Positions 30,420-41,087 of a stretch of 64,000 nucleotides of DNA are shown piece by piece. The stretch lies in the NCBI GenBank assembly GCA_946902985.2, contig OX336395.1, forward strand, positions 291,705,065 through 291,769,064. The letters are read 5' to 3'. The notes below the pieces were generated by a model. That model did no database searches, was not told the DNA's origin, and was given only the letters and a program-made list of their open reading frames with translations. Numbering within the stretch: the first letter of the stretch is position 1; the number at the start of each line of letters is the position of its first letter. Source of the stretch: Meconema thalassinum. Taxonomy: Eukaryota > Arthropoda > Insecta > Orthoptera > Tettigoniidae. Both the position numbers and the translations under genes were made by a program.

Positions 30420-30826
30420 AAAATCTGTAATTCAAAGTCCTCTTTTTCTGTCCCGATCACTTCGAATTAACTAGGTTTTAATGGGTTTCAATACACGCGC
30501 TCCCGCCTAACATATGAATTAGCACGGGAACCCTTCCTCATCGAAGAAATTAGGACAAAATTACAGCTTCCATCGTCAAAAAATGCTGAAGTGCACCTAG
30601 CAGAGAGAAGACATCCCGCTAGAATTTTACAGCACGGATGCCATGATCAACCGGAACTGGACCAACGCCAATCAGAAACTAAGACATGTGGTGATAAAGG
30701 GAGCAGTGCATGGGTCCCACCATAAAATATTTAGAAACATGCCCTACCACGCCCCAAATTAACTCTGCGTGTACTCGTTCTGTGACACATATCACAACAC
30801 ACGATGTAAAAATAACCAAAGATCAC
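30420..30826. other. Stretch with no recognisable feature
   Basis: No coding potential, tRNA boxes or TIRs recognised between two opposed LINE fragments. Confidence 0.4.
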
Positions 30827-30837
30827 TGTGTGATTAT

Positions 30838-31190
30838 CATCATCATCAAATTCCAGCTCCAGTCGGCCGGGTGCTGTTAGCGAGCCCTCACCACCTTTTC
30901 CTGTCCATGAATAGTTGGTCTTCATGGGTCCTTCTCCAGTCTTGCCCTTTGTCTTCAAGATCATCCTTGATTTGGTCCAACCATTTCTTCTTTGGTCTTC
31001 CTACTGGTCTTTTCCCTGGGATAATCTTGTTGAAATAAGCTTTTGGTGTCCTCTCATCTCCCATTCTTTGAAGATGCCCATACCATCCTAATCGTTGCCT
31101 CTGAAAATATTTTGTAGTACTGATATCTATGTCAGCCTCTGTCCTGTTTGTTTCGTTCCTTACTTTGTCTCTCCTTGTCCTTTGAAGCAT
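30838..31190 (-). mobile_element. LINE 3' fragment (minus) with target duplication
   Basis: An 11-bp TGTGTGATTAT flanks it (30827-30837, 31191-31201). The 3' tail is GATGATGAT. The translation LQRTRRDKVRNE, LGWYGHLQRMG, KRPVGRPKKKWLDQ is the extreme C-terminus of the ATC-tailed LINE lineage. Only about 350 bp were copied. Confidence 0.9.
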
Positions 31191-31564
31191 TGTGTGATTA
31201 TGGCAAGGACTAAACTAGTGTAAATCTTATATTAGTTAGAGGAAAGTCGCCAAATATGGGGAGTTTTTTTATAGGGCTCACATTAGTCATAAGAGGTAAC
31301 GGAATAATTTTGGTTTTATCACCAATGTAAACCTCAGGGGATATACTATGTATATTACAAATATGGGCACGTTTGATGTTGTAATACCCTCTGATATTAT
31401 TGTTAACTTTAAAAGTGCACTTTCCCCATATTAGGCAACCGGGGTTCGTAATATGGGGAGGTGAGAAAACTCACGGTTTTTATTTATCATACATCACCGA
31501 ATAATATACCCTTCTAATTAAAGCATTAATTCTGACAATGTAATAAAATCAAGAACATCAATAG

Positions 31565-31990
31565 TAATAATAATATCGTATGGCCTCGGGTGCCTGGTGC
31601 AAGCTTTGTTAATTGATACCCAGAGGGTAGGTTGCATGTCGAATTTCGTCGTTCCTTTGGACGCTATGAAAGTCAAGGAGGTTAGATACCGTATCTAAAC
31701 TCCTTGACACTACAGCGCTTTCAAGTAGAGAATGGAGGAACTTTGTGTTGGCGGAAAATCCCGAGATTAATTTTGCCATTGAACACGGCCTACTGAATTC
31801 AAATGGGTTCTTTGACATTCCAACAACGTATGACATGAGTATCGTGAGTTTTGTCGCCTTAAAAGTCACTTACCATGGCCAGGGGCGAACCTGCAATCTT
31901 GGGTTTGGTAGTCCGACACTAGAACCACTCACCCACCGTGGCAAGCTACATAAATAGTACAAAAATACAATAATGAACATTGTAAGTTAT
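31565..31990 (-). repeat. SINE-B, tRNA-derived (minus copy)
   Basis: The minus strand starts CTTACAATGTTCATTATTG, then GCCACGGTGGGTGAGTGG (box A area) and GCAGGTTCGCCCCTGG (box B), and ends near an (ATT)n-like tail at about 31565-31575. Homologous over its length to the plus copy at 38222-38650. The plus frame 31745-31957 is antisense noise. Confidence 0.8.
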
Positions 31991-32734
31991 TAACAGTCCT
32001 AGTTTCCTGTTGCCGAACTTCCAAATAAAACAACCTGTCTCTGATTCCACACACAATGCGGAAGCCCAGCACTCTGTTTTGAATTAATGTGAGTGCGCTG
32101 CCAACTGTTTACATCTGTCGTGTCACCTCTTCAGGGTGAGTGTGGGGCACGAGGGAAGGCATGAACCTTTGGGGAGAACTATTTGTTTATTAACTCTGCT
32201 GCTCCAGCACCCAATCCATTTCCCCTGTTAGCAGCCAATTTGGGATTGGAAGGATGTCAACAGCTCGAACTAGTGGACTGCCCCCCCCCCCCAATCAGAT
32301 GTTGAGGCCTCTGGTGAAATGTCACCACTTTTCTTTGGGGAGAAGATCTAGATTTCCATGTTGTATCTCTACTGAGAGGTTCGGAAAATCATGATCCTGG
32401 AAGATGTTCTTATTGCATGGATAAAGCCCTGATTTACGGAACCCTCCTACATTTTCAACAGTTGCTGCCTTCCACGACCAAACAGCTCACCAACCCCTTC
32501 CCGGCATCTAAAAATAAATCATATGCCACCTAGTAAGAACTGAACTATTACATTACATTCAATAGTACGTAATATGGGGTTCCCCGTATTAGGGGACAAT
32601 GAACTCCCCATATTAGGCTATCTCAGTGTCCATGCTTTAACATTTTACTTCCAAGAAATTGCTAAGACAAAATACTACAATAGTACGTTGAACCCAAACC
32701 CCTGACTGTATATACAAACACATTTCATCATCAT

Positions 32735-33514
32735 TTATTGCATTAAACAGGCCATTGAGGTCTACAGCAGAATAACAAAAGGAAAAGATAAATATTACAA
32801 ATATTACAAAAACCAAAACATTTTTACAAAGGGGAAATTATTACAAAACACAAAAAGGATCCATTAGAAGGAAAGTCAGTAAATCATGAGAGGAGGTTAT
32901 TTATTTAGCGTATGACATCATAAAAATGCAAAGAAACACAATCACAAATTAAATATACACTATGTACAGTAGTACAGTAGTCTTAACTTCAAGCTCTCAA
33001 TATAGTCTATGCAAGGCGGATTCAGATTTTGGAAGTCTTTTGAATTGCCCTGATATGCACTCAGGGGGCACTGTTCCACAATGTGATGGACTGTTTGTTT
33101 TGGGGCACCACAGCTACATTCCGGGGAGGAAAGTTTGCCCCATTTGTGGAGGGAGTCAGCGCACTTGCCATGGCCTGTCCTGATGCGAATGAGAGTTGTC
33201 CAGGTACTGCGGGGTAGATGAAATCCTGTTGGTGTTCTTGTGATGCAGGGAAAGTTCCGATACTCAGGTGGAGCTGTGGATGTCCATTCTTGCATCCAGT
33301 CCTGCTGTAGGTTGAAATTATCAACCAGGTTTCTGGGGTGAAGCTGATTCCTGCACGTGGTGCCCCTGCGTAGGTACTGGCTTGATTCCAGTACTGAACT
33401 GAGCATCAGCATTCGACAGCCAGACAATCCTAGTGATCTCCTGGCTTGAAACACATCACAATGAGAGGAGGTATTTGCTGCAGATGGCACTCCATCTTTT
33501 CCGGTCACAAACAC
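32735..33514 (-). pseudogene. LINE ORF2 C-terminal fragment with zinc knuckle
   Basis: A 184-codon frame includes GFHLPRSTWTTLIRIRTGHG then ECSCGAPKQTVHHIVEQCPL, the CCHC knuckle typical of Jockey/I-group LINE C-termini. The stop is near 32960, followed by an AT-rich 3' UTR to about 32735 ending in ATGATGATG-like bases. RT is missing. Inserted in the TIR element 31239-33774. Confidence 0.85.
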
Positions 33515-33776
33515 ATTTAGAAAATTAATTCACTTACCTTTTCTTATCAATTCATACAAATTCAGAAAACTGAGAAATATTTCACAATGCTGTAGAACAA
33601 CAAACTTCAATAACAAAATGATTATGATGCGCAGCTAACGGCAACTTCGTGCGTTAACCACACAGCACATGGACAACAATTTAACGTATTCACCGCAAGG
33701 TTACAACATCTACTAAATGACGAAATACTACCTCCCCATATAAGGAAACCTCCCTATATATGGCGACTTTCTTCTA

Positions 33777-34521
33777 CATTTGTGTGCTTTACTGTTAATG
33801 ATAATACTGTTGACCATACTCTTTAGGCACAAGAAACAATTTATGGACCATTAAGTTAGTAAAAGTTGAAATTTGTTGCTTATTGTAACCCTGGTTTTTG
33901 TTCTGTTGCAGGATGGCTGCTGTGAGTGGATGTGGTGAACTGCGTGTGTGTTTTTGTAGCTGTTGTCACCAGAGGGCAGGATGGTAGCTACCAGGAATGT
34001 TTCATATTAGTGTACAAGTCTAGCAATACTTTTCATTAAACATGAAGCGAACCGATTTGCCTTATTTTGCTTCACTGCTGACTAATCTTAATTCATTAGT
34101 TTGTTCCGAACAACCATCTTGTCAACTCGGTGCTTTACAAAAAGCTTCGGGTAGAAACTTGCCTTCATCAACCACGAAATGTAAAAGAAATAACACACGT
34201 GATGCACGAACATAGGAACAACCAATAGTTTACAAACTAATATATTGTTTGATTAAGGCTATTGCGAAATACAAGGTGGACGATAACGATTATTCTTCGG
34301 AATGAACTAATTCATTAGTACTTTTTATAATGGGTTGTGTTTTTTCTGTATATTACCATATGCTCTGTACTGATACCACGTTATGTAAATGTTGTGCGTG
34401 GCTGCATTATGGACAATATAAAAATGTTAAGTTCGACTTGCACCGTTAAAAATATTTGATGCTTCATTTATGTCTTCCTGCTTCCTCCCATCATTTCTTT
34501 TTTTGTTTGTTTTTGTTTTAT
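33777..34521. other. Stretch without recognised repeat
   Basis: No TE domain seen. At 33890-33911 a pyrimidine-rich tract ends TTCTGTTGCAG followed by GATGGCTGCTGTGAG, an acceptor-like signal with a short ORF, but without supporting evidence. Next to the candidate exon at 34525 this is the least TE-like DNA of the middle window. Confidence 0.3.
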
Positions 34522-34524
34522 CAG

Positions 34525-34565
34525 GTGGGACAAGGAAGCAGTGCCCATTGTAACCTAAAATCAAG
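34525..34565 (+). other. Candidate small exon
   Basis: A strong pyrimidine tract (about 34475-34521) ends TTTTGTTTTATCAG, and 41 bp later CAAG is followed by GTATGT, matching acceptor and donor consensus. One frame reads WDKEAVPIVT then TAA; another is open throughout (VGQGSSAHCNLKSR). No homologue recognised. Confidence 0.25.
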
Positions 34566-34685
34566 GTATGTGCAAAGAATGAAAATACATCGCATGGATC
34601 CTATGTCTTGGTACACCTGGCTGAAGTTTATGTTAGTTATTGTTGCTTTAAGGGGTGGAACATTGAGGTCATTTGCCCCTCCTAA

Positions 34686-37590
34686 CAAAGATCATCATCA
34701 TCATCTTGCACAGTTTCCAGCCACTGGCCGGGTCTGTTTGGAACACAAGCCTCTCCAACGTCTTCTGTCTTCCCACCATCTCTCAGCCTCCACCCTTGTC
34801 CAATCTTCTCCTCTCTTCTCCACGCTTTCTTCCACCCCCTTCGGCCACCTGTCTCTCGGCCTCTTTCCTTCCCACTTCGTCTCGTGTATCCTCCTGGGTA
34901 TCCTCTTCTCCTCCATTCATTTTACATGTCCATACCTTCTAAGTCTGGATTTCTCTATACCGTCCTGTAATGGTTCCTCCATTAATTCCCTGGTCCTCTC
35001 ATTTCTTATTCTGTCCATCTTTGTAGCTCCAATACTGCTTCTCAAGAACCTCATCTCACTGGCCTGTATTTTGCTCTTCTCCCTTCCTCTCATAACCCAG
35101 GTCTCCGAGGCATACATCAGGATAGGGACATAGTACGTCCGATATATGATCTTTTTGCTGTTCTGAGGGACATCCTTGCTCCATAACATGCTTCTCACAC
35201 TCCTCCGGAATGCCTCTGCCTGTCTACCCCGCTCATTTATTTCTCTATCGTTTCTTCCATTTTCTTGTATCAGGCTTCCCAGATACTTGAAACTCTCCAC
35301 TTTCTTCAGCTGTTCCCCACCAATTGTTATTCCCGTTGTGGTTCTTTCCTTCTTCCTTGTTGTTATCACCATCTCACTCTTATTTATGCTAAATTTCATC
35401 CCATATCCTTGTATTATTCTTTCCCACACGTCCAACTGATACTGTACCTCCTCCTCCTTGTTTCCCCAAATCATCTGCAAACACCATTGCTTTCATCTTT
35501 CCTTCCCCAATTACTTGTGACACTCGGGTCATTATGTCATCCATCACCACAATGAAAAGTAACGGTGACAGTGCACTTCCTTGTTTCAGGCCATTTCTCT
35601 GTTCCAACCAGTCCGATCTCTCTCCTCCCACTTTCACACAGCTCACGCTTCCCTTGTGCATCTCCTTTATCCTCCTTATAGTCCATTTTTCTACTCCTCT
35701 TATCCTCCAGGGACTTCCATACTTTGTTTCTGCATACACTGTCATATGCTTTCTCAATGTCCAGAAGGCCATCAGTAGATCTGTTCCATACTCATAGTGC
35801 TGTTCTTGTAACTGCCTTACAGCAAAAATCAAATCCACTGTGGAACTTCCTGCTCTGAAGCCATGTTGTTCTTCCCTCATCCCTCCTTCTATCTCCTTTC
35901 CAATACTTCCTCAAACATCTTTGCACTATGACTCATCAGTGTTATTCCCCGATAGTTTCTGCATTCGGTTCTACTACCTTTATTGAAGATCGGGTCAATT
36001 ATTCCCTTTTTCCAGTCCTCTGGGGTCTTCCTTTCCTTCCATGCTGTCCTCATCACTCGGTACAGCCACTGTATCTTCACCTCTCCTGCTACTCTCACCA
36101 TCTCCACACTCAACTCATCCACACCCGGTGCCTTCCCTCCTTTCATCTTGTTCACTGCATCTTCCACTTCTTTCCATGTTAAGTCCTTTTCTGTTTGCAG
36201 TTCATCTTCCTCTTCCCCGATTTCTTCCTCCTCACCATCTTTTCCATTTGGGTTCAGAAGTTCTTCAAAATATTCTTTCCGCATTTTCTTCAGTTCTTCC
36301 CTATTTTCTATCTCTTGTCCCCTTTTGTTCACCATTCTAACATATTCCGTAGGATCCTTCCGCCTCTTATTTTTTACCATCCCATACAGGACCTTATTTG
36401 TACCTTCACTATCCTCCATCATCTTTGTCCACTCTTCCATCCACTTTCTTCTCTCCTCAGCCACTACTCTCTTTGTCTCCTTCTTTCTTTCCTGGTACTC
36501 TTCCCTTGTCTCTACCGTCCTATTTTGATACCACCTCTTAAAGGCTCTATTCTTTTCCCTTACTATATCTTTTGTCTTCTCATTCCACCATGGTGTTTCC
36601 TTCCACCTCTTCTTACTACTTGTCCTCCCACATACTGCTTCTGCTGCACCTACTAGTGTCTTCTTAAATCTAGCCCTTTCCTCTTCCACCCCTCTTTCTT
36701 CATCTGTTGGAATTCCTTCCTTTACCATTTTTAGGTACTCGACCCTTCTATCTCCTTCCTTCAGTTTCCATATCCTTATACGTCTTTCCTGGTTCTTAGT
36801 CCCTTTCTTCTCCTTAGTCCCTCTCAGCTTCATTACCAGCAATCGATGGTCGCTATCCAGGTTCTCCTATGGTATAACCTTGATGTCCGTGATGTTCTTA
36901 TTTAATTCTTTCTCATACAGTATATAGTCGACCACCGACTTCGTGGTCAAGTCATCACTGTACCATGTGATTGTGTGGCTCTCTCCTTTCTTGAACCAGG
37001 AGTTCCCAACTAGCAGGCTGTTCCTTTGGCAGAAGTCCAACAGTCTCTTTCCTTCCTCATTTCTTCTTCCCCAACCCTCTGGTCAAAGCACACTCTCATA
37101 CCTTTGTCTTTCTCTTCCTACATGGGCATACAGATCCCCCATAACAATCACATTCCTTCCTACCAGCTGCTTCTGCAATTCCTCTTCAAACTCCTTCTCC
37201 TCTTCAGAGGCGCAGCCTACTTGTGGATCATACACTTGCGCTATTTCTACGGTCTCTCCCCTCAGTGCTACTTCAATCATCCTATTATTTATTCTCTTCA
37301 CTTCTTCTTTTAAACCATCTCGTACTACTACTCCCACTCCATTCCTCTTTCCCTCTTCATTCCCACTCCAGTACAGTCTATAGCCTTTTCTCAGTTCTCT
37401 CCTTCCTTCCCCTTTCCACTTTGTTTCTGCCAATCCCAATAAATCCAACTTCCTTCTTTGCATCATATCCACTATCTGCTCCACCTTCCCCGTCAGCGTT
37501 CTTATGTTTCAAGTTCCAAATCTTAGTCCATGAACACAGCAAGGCCGTCCTGTCCGAGGCCTGTTCCCTTCTTGAAAGCCAAAGTCTTAT
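34686..37590 (-). pseudogene. Near full-length APE-type LINE, ORF2 broken
   Basis: Minus-strand order: NIRTLTGKVEQI (37480), LDLLGLAETKWKG, IVMGDLYAHVGRER, LDSDHRLLVMKL (36830) of the endonuclease; then GRTSSKKRWKETPWWNEKT, GKAPGVDELSVEMV, EDWKKGIIDPIF, GFRAGSSTVDLIFAV, GLKQGSALSPLLFI, MVFADD, KYLGSLIQENG, VPILMYASETWV and RRYGHVK. The tail is GATGATGATG at 34686-34700. Frameshifts at about 34916, 35470 and 35885, and a TGA in place of Trp before NIRTLTG, inactivate it. The endonuclease GDLN position has Tyr instead of Asn. Confidence 0.92.
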
Positions 37591-37627
37591 CCACTACTGG
37601 CTAACAAAGATAAAGTTACATAATGTT

Positions 37628-38221
37628 AATCATCATCATCTTCATTTCCCCTTTTCCAGCTGACATTGGGTGGGAGCAAATATGGTTCCTCTCCACTTTG
37701 TTCTGTCGTTCCACCATTCCCCTTCCAACACAGTGTTCCAATCCAGGTTCCGTTTATTAATGCTATTCTTCACCAAGTCCATCCAACGCATTCTTGGTCT
37801 TCCTCGTCACTCTTCCCTGTCATTCGTCGCTCCAGTGTTCGTCTTGGTAGCGTTACTTCATTCATCTGTTTGACATGTCCCAACCATCTCAATCTGTTTT
37901 GCTCCAGTTTGTCATTTAGTTTCTGTACTCCCAGTTCTTTCCGTATATCTTCTGTCTCTCCTCGTCTTCTGGACCATACTTGTCAGGAATCTCATCTCAG
38001 CTGCCTGTACTCTGCTCTCATCCCTCTTAGTCATTGTCCAAGTTTCCGCTGCATATGTATTATAGGAACATAATATGCTTTGTACATAACTTCTTTAGCC
38101 TTAATTGGTATACCCTTGTTCCTTACTAGTCCCCGTAACTGTTGGTGGAAAGCACTCCCGAGTTGTATTCTTCCGCTAATTTCCAAATCTGGTCTTCCAT
38201 CTTCAGTCAGTTCACTTCACC
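37628..38221 (-). pseudogene. LINE RT C-terminal fragment (part 1)
   Basis: Minus-strand codons include EDGRPDLEISGRIQLGSAFH, KAKEVMYKAYYVPI, QAAEMRFLTSMVRRTRRD and NRLRWLGHVKQMN in several frames, with a GATGATGAT tail at about 37630. It is split from its upstream part (38651-38880) by SINE-B. Confidence 0.85.
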
Positions 38222-38650
38222 ACTTCCAACTTACAATGTTCATTATTGTATTTATGTAGCTTGCCACGGTGGGTGAGTGGATAGCGTGTCTGTCTACTAA
38301 CCCCAAGATTGCAGGTTCGCCCCTGGACGTGGTAAGTGATTTTTGAAAGGCGGAAAAAATATGATACGCATGTCATACGATGTTGGCATGTCAAAGAACC
38401 CATTTGAATTCAGTAGGCAGAGTTCATAATGGCAAAATTAATCTCGGGAGTTTCCGCAAACACAAAGTTCCTCATCTCTACTAGAAAGCGCTATAATGTT
38501 CAAGGAGCTTAGATATCTATTATCTAACCTCCTTGACTTTCATAGTGATTCAAGGAACATCGAAATTCGACATGCAAGCTACCCTCTGGGTGTCAAATTA
38601 CAAAGCTTGCACCAGGCACCCGAGGCCATACGATATTATTATTATTATTA
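38222..38650 (+). repeat. SINE-B, tRNA-derived (plus copy)
   Basis: CTTACAATGTTCATTATTG, GCCACGGTGGGTGAGTGG and GCAGGTTCGCCCCTGG form the head. The body has CACCAGGCACCCGAGGCC and an (ATT)n tail at 38634-38652. It lies inside a LINE fragment; no clean duplication was found, so some host bases may be lost. Confidence 0.82.
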
Positions 38651-38880
38651 CCAATTCCTTATCTCCTACTTTGATTACTCCTTTTCCTTCTTTCTTATCT
38701 CTACTCGCCACCACTGTTTTACTCTGCTCCACATTTATATTCATTCCCCATTGCTCAATCTTTTCATTTATTACGTCTTAACTGTTCTTGTACCTTCATC
38801 TCATCCTCGCCCCAGACATTACCTTCATCTTTGCCCTACTATAGTCTTTCATTCTATGCCTCTTATTTTGCTTTGAATTC
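38651..38880 (-). pseudogene. LINE RT fragment (part 2)
   Basis: The minus strand encodes IEQWGMNINVEQSKTVV and GVIKVGDKEL, the RT thumb upstream of part 1. Truncated near 38880. Confidence 0.75.
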
Positions 38881-38884
38881 CTCT

Positions 38885-39043
38885 GCATGCAGAAGAGGTA
38901 TCACATTTGGTGGTAGCGGCTATGTTCGATTCCCAGTCAGTGCATGTGAGATTTTCGAAGTGAAATGCCATGTCCTGTGGTTCGGATTCCACGTAAAAAG
39001 GAGGTCCCGTGGCTCATAATCCCAAGATTCACGGTCACGTAAA
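38885..39043. repeat. Unassigned stretch before microsatellite
   Basis: Contains GGTATCACATTTGGTGGTAGCGGCTATGTTCGATTCCC, which has a box-B-like GTTCGATTCC. It may be a decayed tRNA-derived SINE head. Confidence 0.25.
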
Positions 39044-39050
39044 ACTACAA

Positions 39051-39092
39051 TCTTCCTTCCTTCCTTCCTTCCTTCCTTCCTTCCTTCCTTCC
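39051..39092. repeat. (TTCC)n microsatellite
   Basis: About ten uninterrupted TTCC units. Confidence 0.95.
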
Positions 39093-39143
39093 GATTGCCC
39101 GTAGGTAGGCTATGCCTGGTGTATTGGAGCCCACAGTGATAAA

Positions 39144-40238
39144 TAGGGCTTGGATTTTTAGGTATATAAATATTTTTTATGTAAATATATATTTTAAGCA
39201 TTTTTTCCATAAATATATAAATTCCTTCTTTTCACTTATTAGCACATAAGACATATGTACATTTTTTAAATCAGTATGCTGGATCTTGCAGTATATTTTA
39301 TTTTTTGTTCTGTGTTACTTCAATGGGGAAGAACCTGTGAGCTATTTAATCTTCATGCAGAGTGTATGTCAGCTTGCAACTGTGTTAATCTTAACTTGTC
39401 ACCCCGTGCCACTCACTGTGGAAGCCAGGGATTTCCTTGTCCATAGCCATATTGCACCACGTGCTAGACCTTTCCCCCAGCTATACTCTGTTAGCTGCCA
39501 GAATGGGATTGACAGTTCTCGCCCTGTCATGAGGTCTGAGATTGAGGTTGCCAAACTGTACAAGCCAGAGATACAGCTGACCAGGCACTGAAGCTCGTGG
39601 GCTGTAATATTGCAACGCAGAATATTATTACATCAACTATGCGAACATGGATTGGTCAAGAGGCAGAGGGGTGATGACTGACGTAGAATTTCCGGCCAAA
39701 TGTCAATACCATTCTGGCAGCTCACTAGAGTATAGCTGGAACCAGTATCACTCAACATACAGTTCATTTCTGGCACGGTGAAGTGTAAGGCAGTTCTACG
39801 ATGCCTAAAGTAAAAACAACTACGTGTTATCGTCTGTTGCAGAATTTAAAGATATTTTTACTTGTGATGGGGGCGTTCTGTTCTGCCAACCATGTGGGAA
39901 AGCAATCAAGGCTGATCAGCGATCTCAAGTTACACAACACCTCAAGGGCAAGAAACATATTGTCGCAGTTTCGCGCCTTCAGAATAAGTGTTTCGCGATA
40001 ATCGTCATTCATTTGTGATGGACAACCTGAAGATGTATCTCGTTGTGTATTGTAATGCGTCAGCAGTCGGTGAGACATAGAATAAATTGCTTTCATGAGT
40101 ACTGAATATTGTTTATATCCACATTAATAAACTAAATTATAATTAAATATTTTTATTTTTTGTCACATATTTCAGGTATCTTTAATACATTAAAAAATAT
40201 ATTTTCCCGATTTTTAGCACCTAAAAATCCGAGCCTTA
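39144..40238 (+). mobile_element. hAT element, internally deleted
   Basis: The ends TAGGGCTTGGATTTTTAGG and, inverted, TAAGGCTCGGATTTTTAGG are flanked by an exact 8-bp duplication GTGATAAA (39136-39143, 40239-40246), diagnostic of hAT. At 39801-40018 plus-strand frames encode TCDGGVLFCQPCGKAIKAD then QVTQHLKGKKH, a C2H2/BED-like finger of a hAT transposase N-terminus. No dimerisation or DDE domain remains. Confidence 0.9.
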
Positions 40239-40479
40239 GTGATAAATGTTGTGGAGGGGCTCCCACATGTCTCCTGTTTACTTAGATGCATGATCGGAGG
40301 TTGAAAAGAAAAACAGCCCTCGTACTCACTTTTCCGAAACAATTAAAAAGTGAGATTAGAGCTTTGAAGCCATTTTGCAGTGTTGCCTTATTGATACGGT
40401 AACTGGGATTACATTGTGTTGACCACCTGAAAAGTTGTACCTCAGATACACTAAAATTCCCCCCCCCTCCAGGGACTCA

Positions 40480-40630
40480 CCTGTTGTGGGACGTGGGTTG
40501 GCGACTACGGGACCCCTGCTGAGTCCAGCATTGCTTCCACTTACTTGTGCCGGGCTCCTCTCCGTCTTCTTTCCTGTCCACCTCTCATGGTCAACTCTTG
40601 TTCTCTTCCGACCCCGGCGGTATTAGGGTA
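40480..40630 (+). repeat. Dispersed repeat, 5' part
   Basis: Contains CTTGTTCTCTTCCGACCCCG and GGTATTAGGGTA, as at 6728-6760. Interrupted at 40631 by a hammerhead-like-motif-bearing segment; the rest of the repeat resumes near 40970. Confidence 0.7.
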
Positions 40631-40969
40631 GTATTTGTTACCATTTTTGTTCGTATTGACAATTTCAATTATAGTCTGTAGTGTAATGCACAACTTTCCA
40701 CCAAATCAATGCTTTATAACTGCGTTATTAAACACTATTTGTGGTACATGTTTCGGACCTTTATTTACAGTCCTCCTCTGGCCACATTATTAGTACAAAT
40801 GGATAAAATCATATCAAAACACTGAGAGTCTAAATATAGCCATAAGATAACATTATTGCACACACACTATATCACTCATAAATACACACAAAACATTTAA
40901 AAAGACACTATGTATAAAAAAGTGATGACTTGTTCTCATGTCCGTGCACTTAACGCCCTTATAAAGTAT
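40631..40969 (-). mobile_element. Probable Penelope-like pseudo-LTR fragment
   Basis: This AT-rich insert splits a dispersed repeat relative to its copy at 6.7 kb. On the minus strand it holds GGACTGTAAATAAAGGTCC then GAAACATGTACCAC, the same conserved string as at 29300. No coding content. The exact edges and duplication are not resolved. Confidence 0.45.
40720..40775 (-). ncRNA. Degenerate hammerhead-like motif
   Basis: The minus strand reads CAGAGGA, GGAC..GTCC stem, GAAAC (40750-40754), ATGTACCAC. The first core box departs from CTGATGA, so catalysis is unlikely. Confidence 0.3.
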
Positions 40970-41087
40970 TGGCCTTATTTGGCCATTCTCTCATCTTTCC
41001 TGATCCCTCATTCTTCGAGGTGTCAGACCTCTTTTGTTTTCTTTTCATTGTATCTCGTGCCTTCTGCACAAGGCCCTCAAGGAGGCG

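Larger units (their letters stand above)
31239..33774. mobile_element. TIR element with nested SINE and LINE
   Basis: GAGGAAAGTCGCCAAATATG at the left is inverted at the right as GAAGAAAGTCGCCATATATA. TA lies outside both ends (31237-31238, 33775-33776), compatible with a Tc1/mariner-superfamily duplication. The motif CCCCATATTAGG recurs internally (about 31425, 32585, 32605). No transposase seen. It contains SINE-B and a LINE fragment; about 32000-32730 holds nothing else recognisable apart from a C11 run at 32282. Confidence 0.6.

Noticed and set aside
35928..36656. Plus-strand Ser/Phe/Leu-rich frames of 150-180 codons as membrane proteins.
   Set aside because: They are antisense to the LINE ORF2 at 34686-37590, whose motifs are unmistakable on the minus strand.
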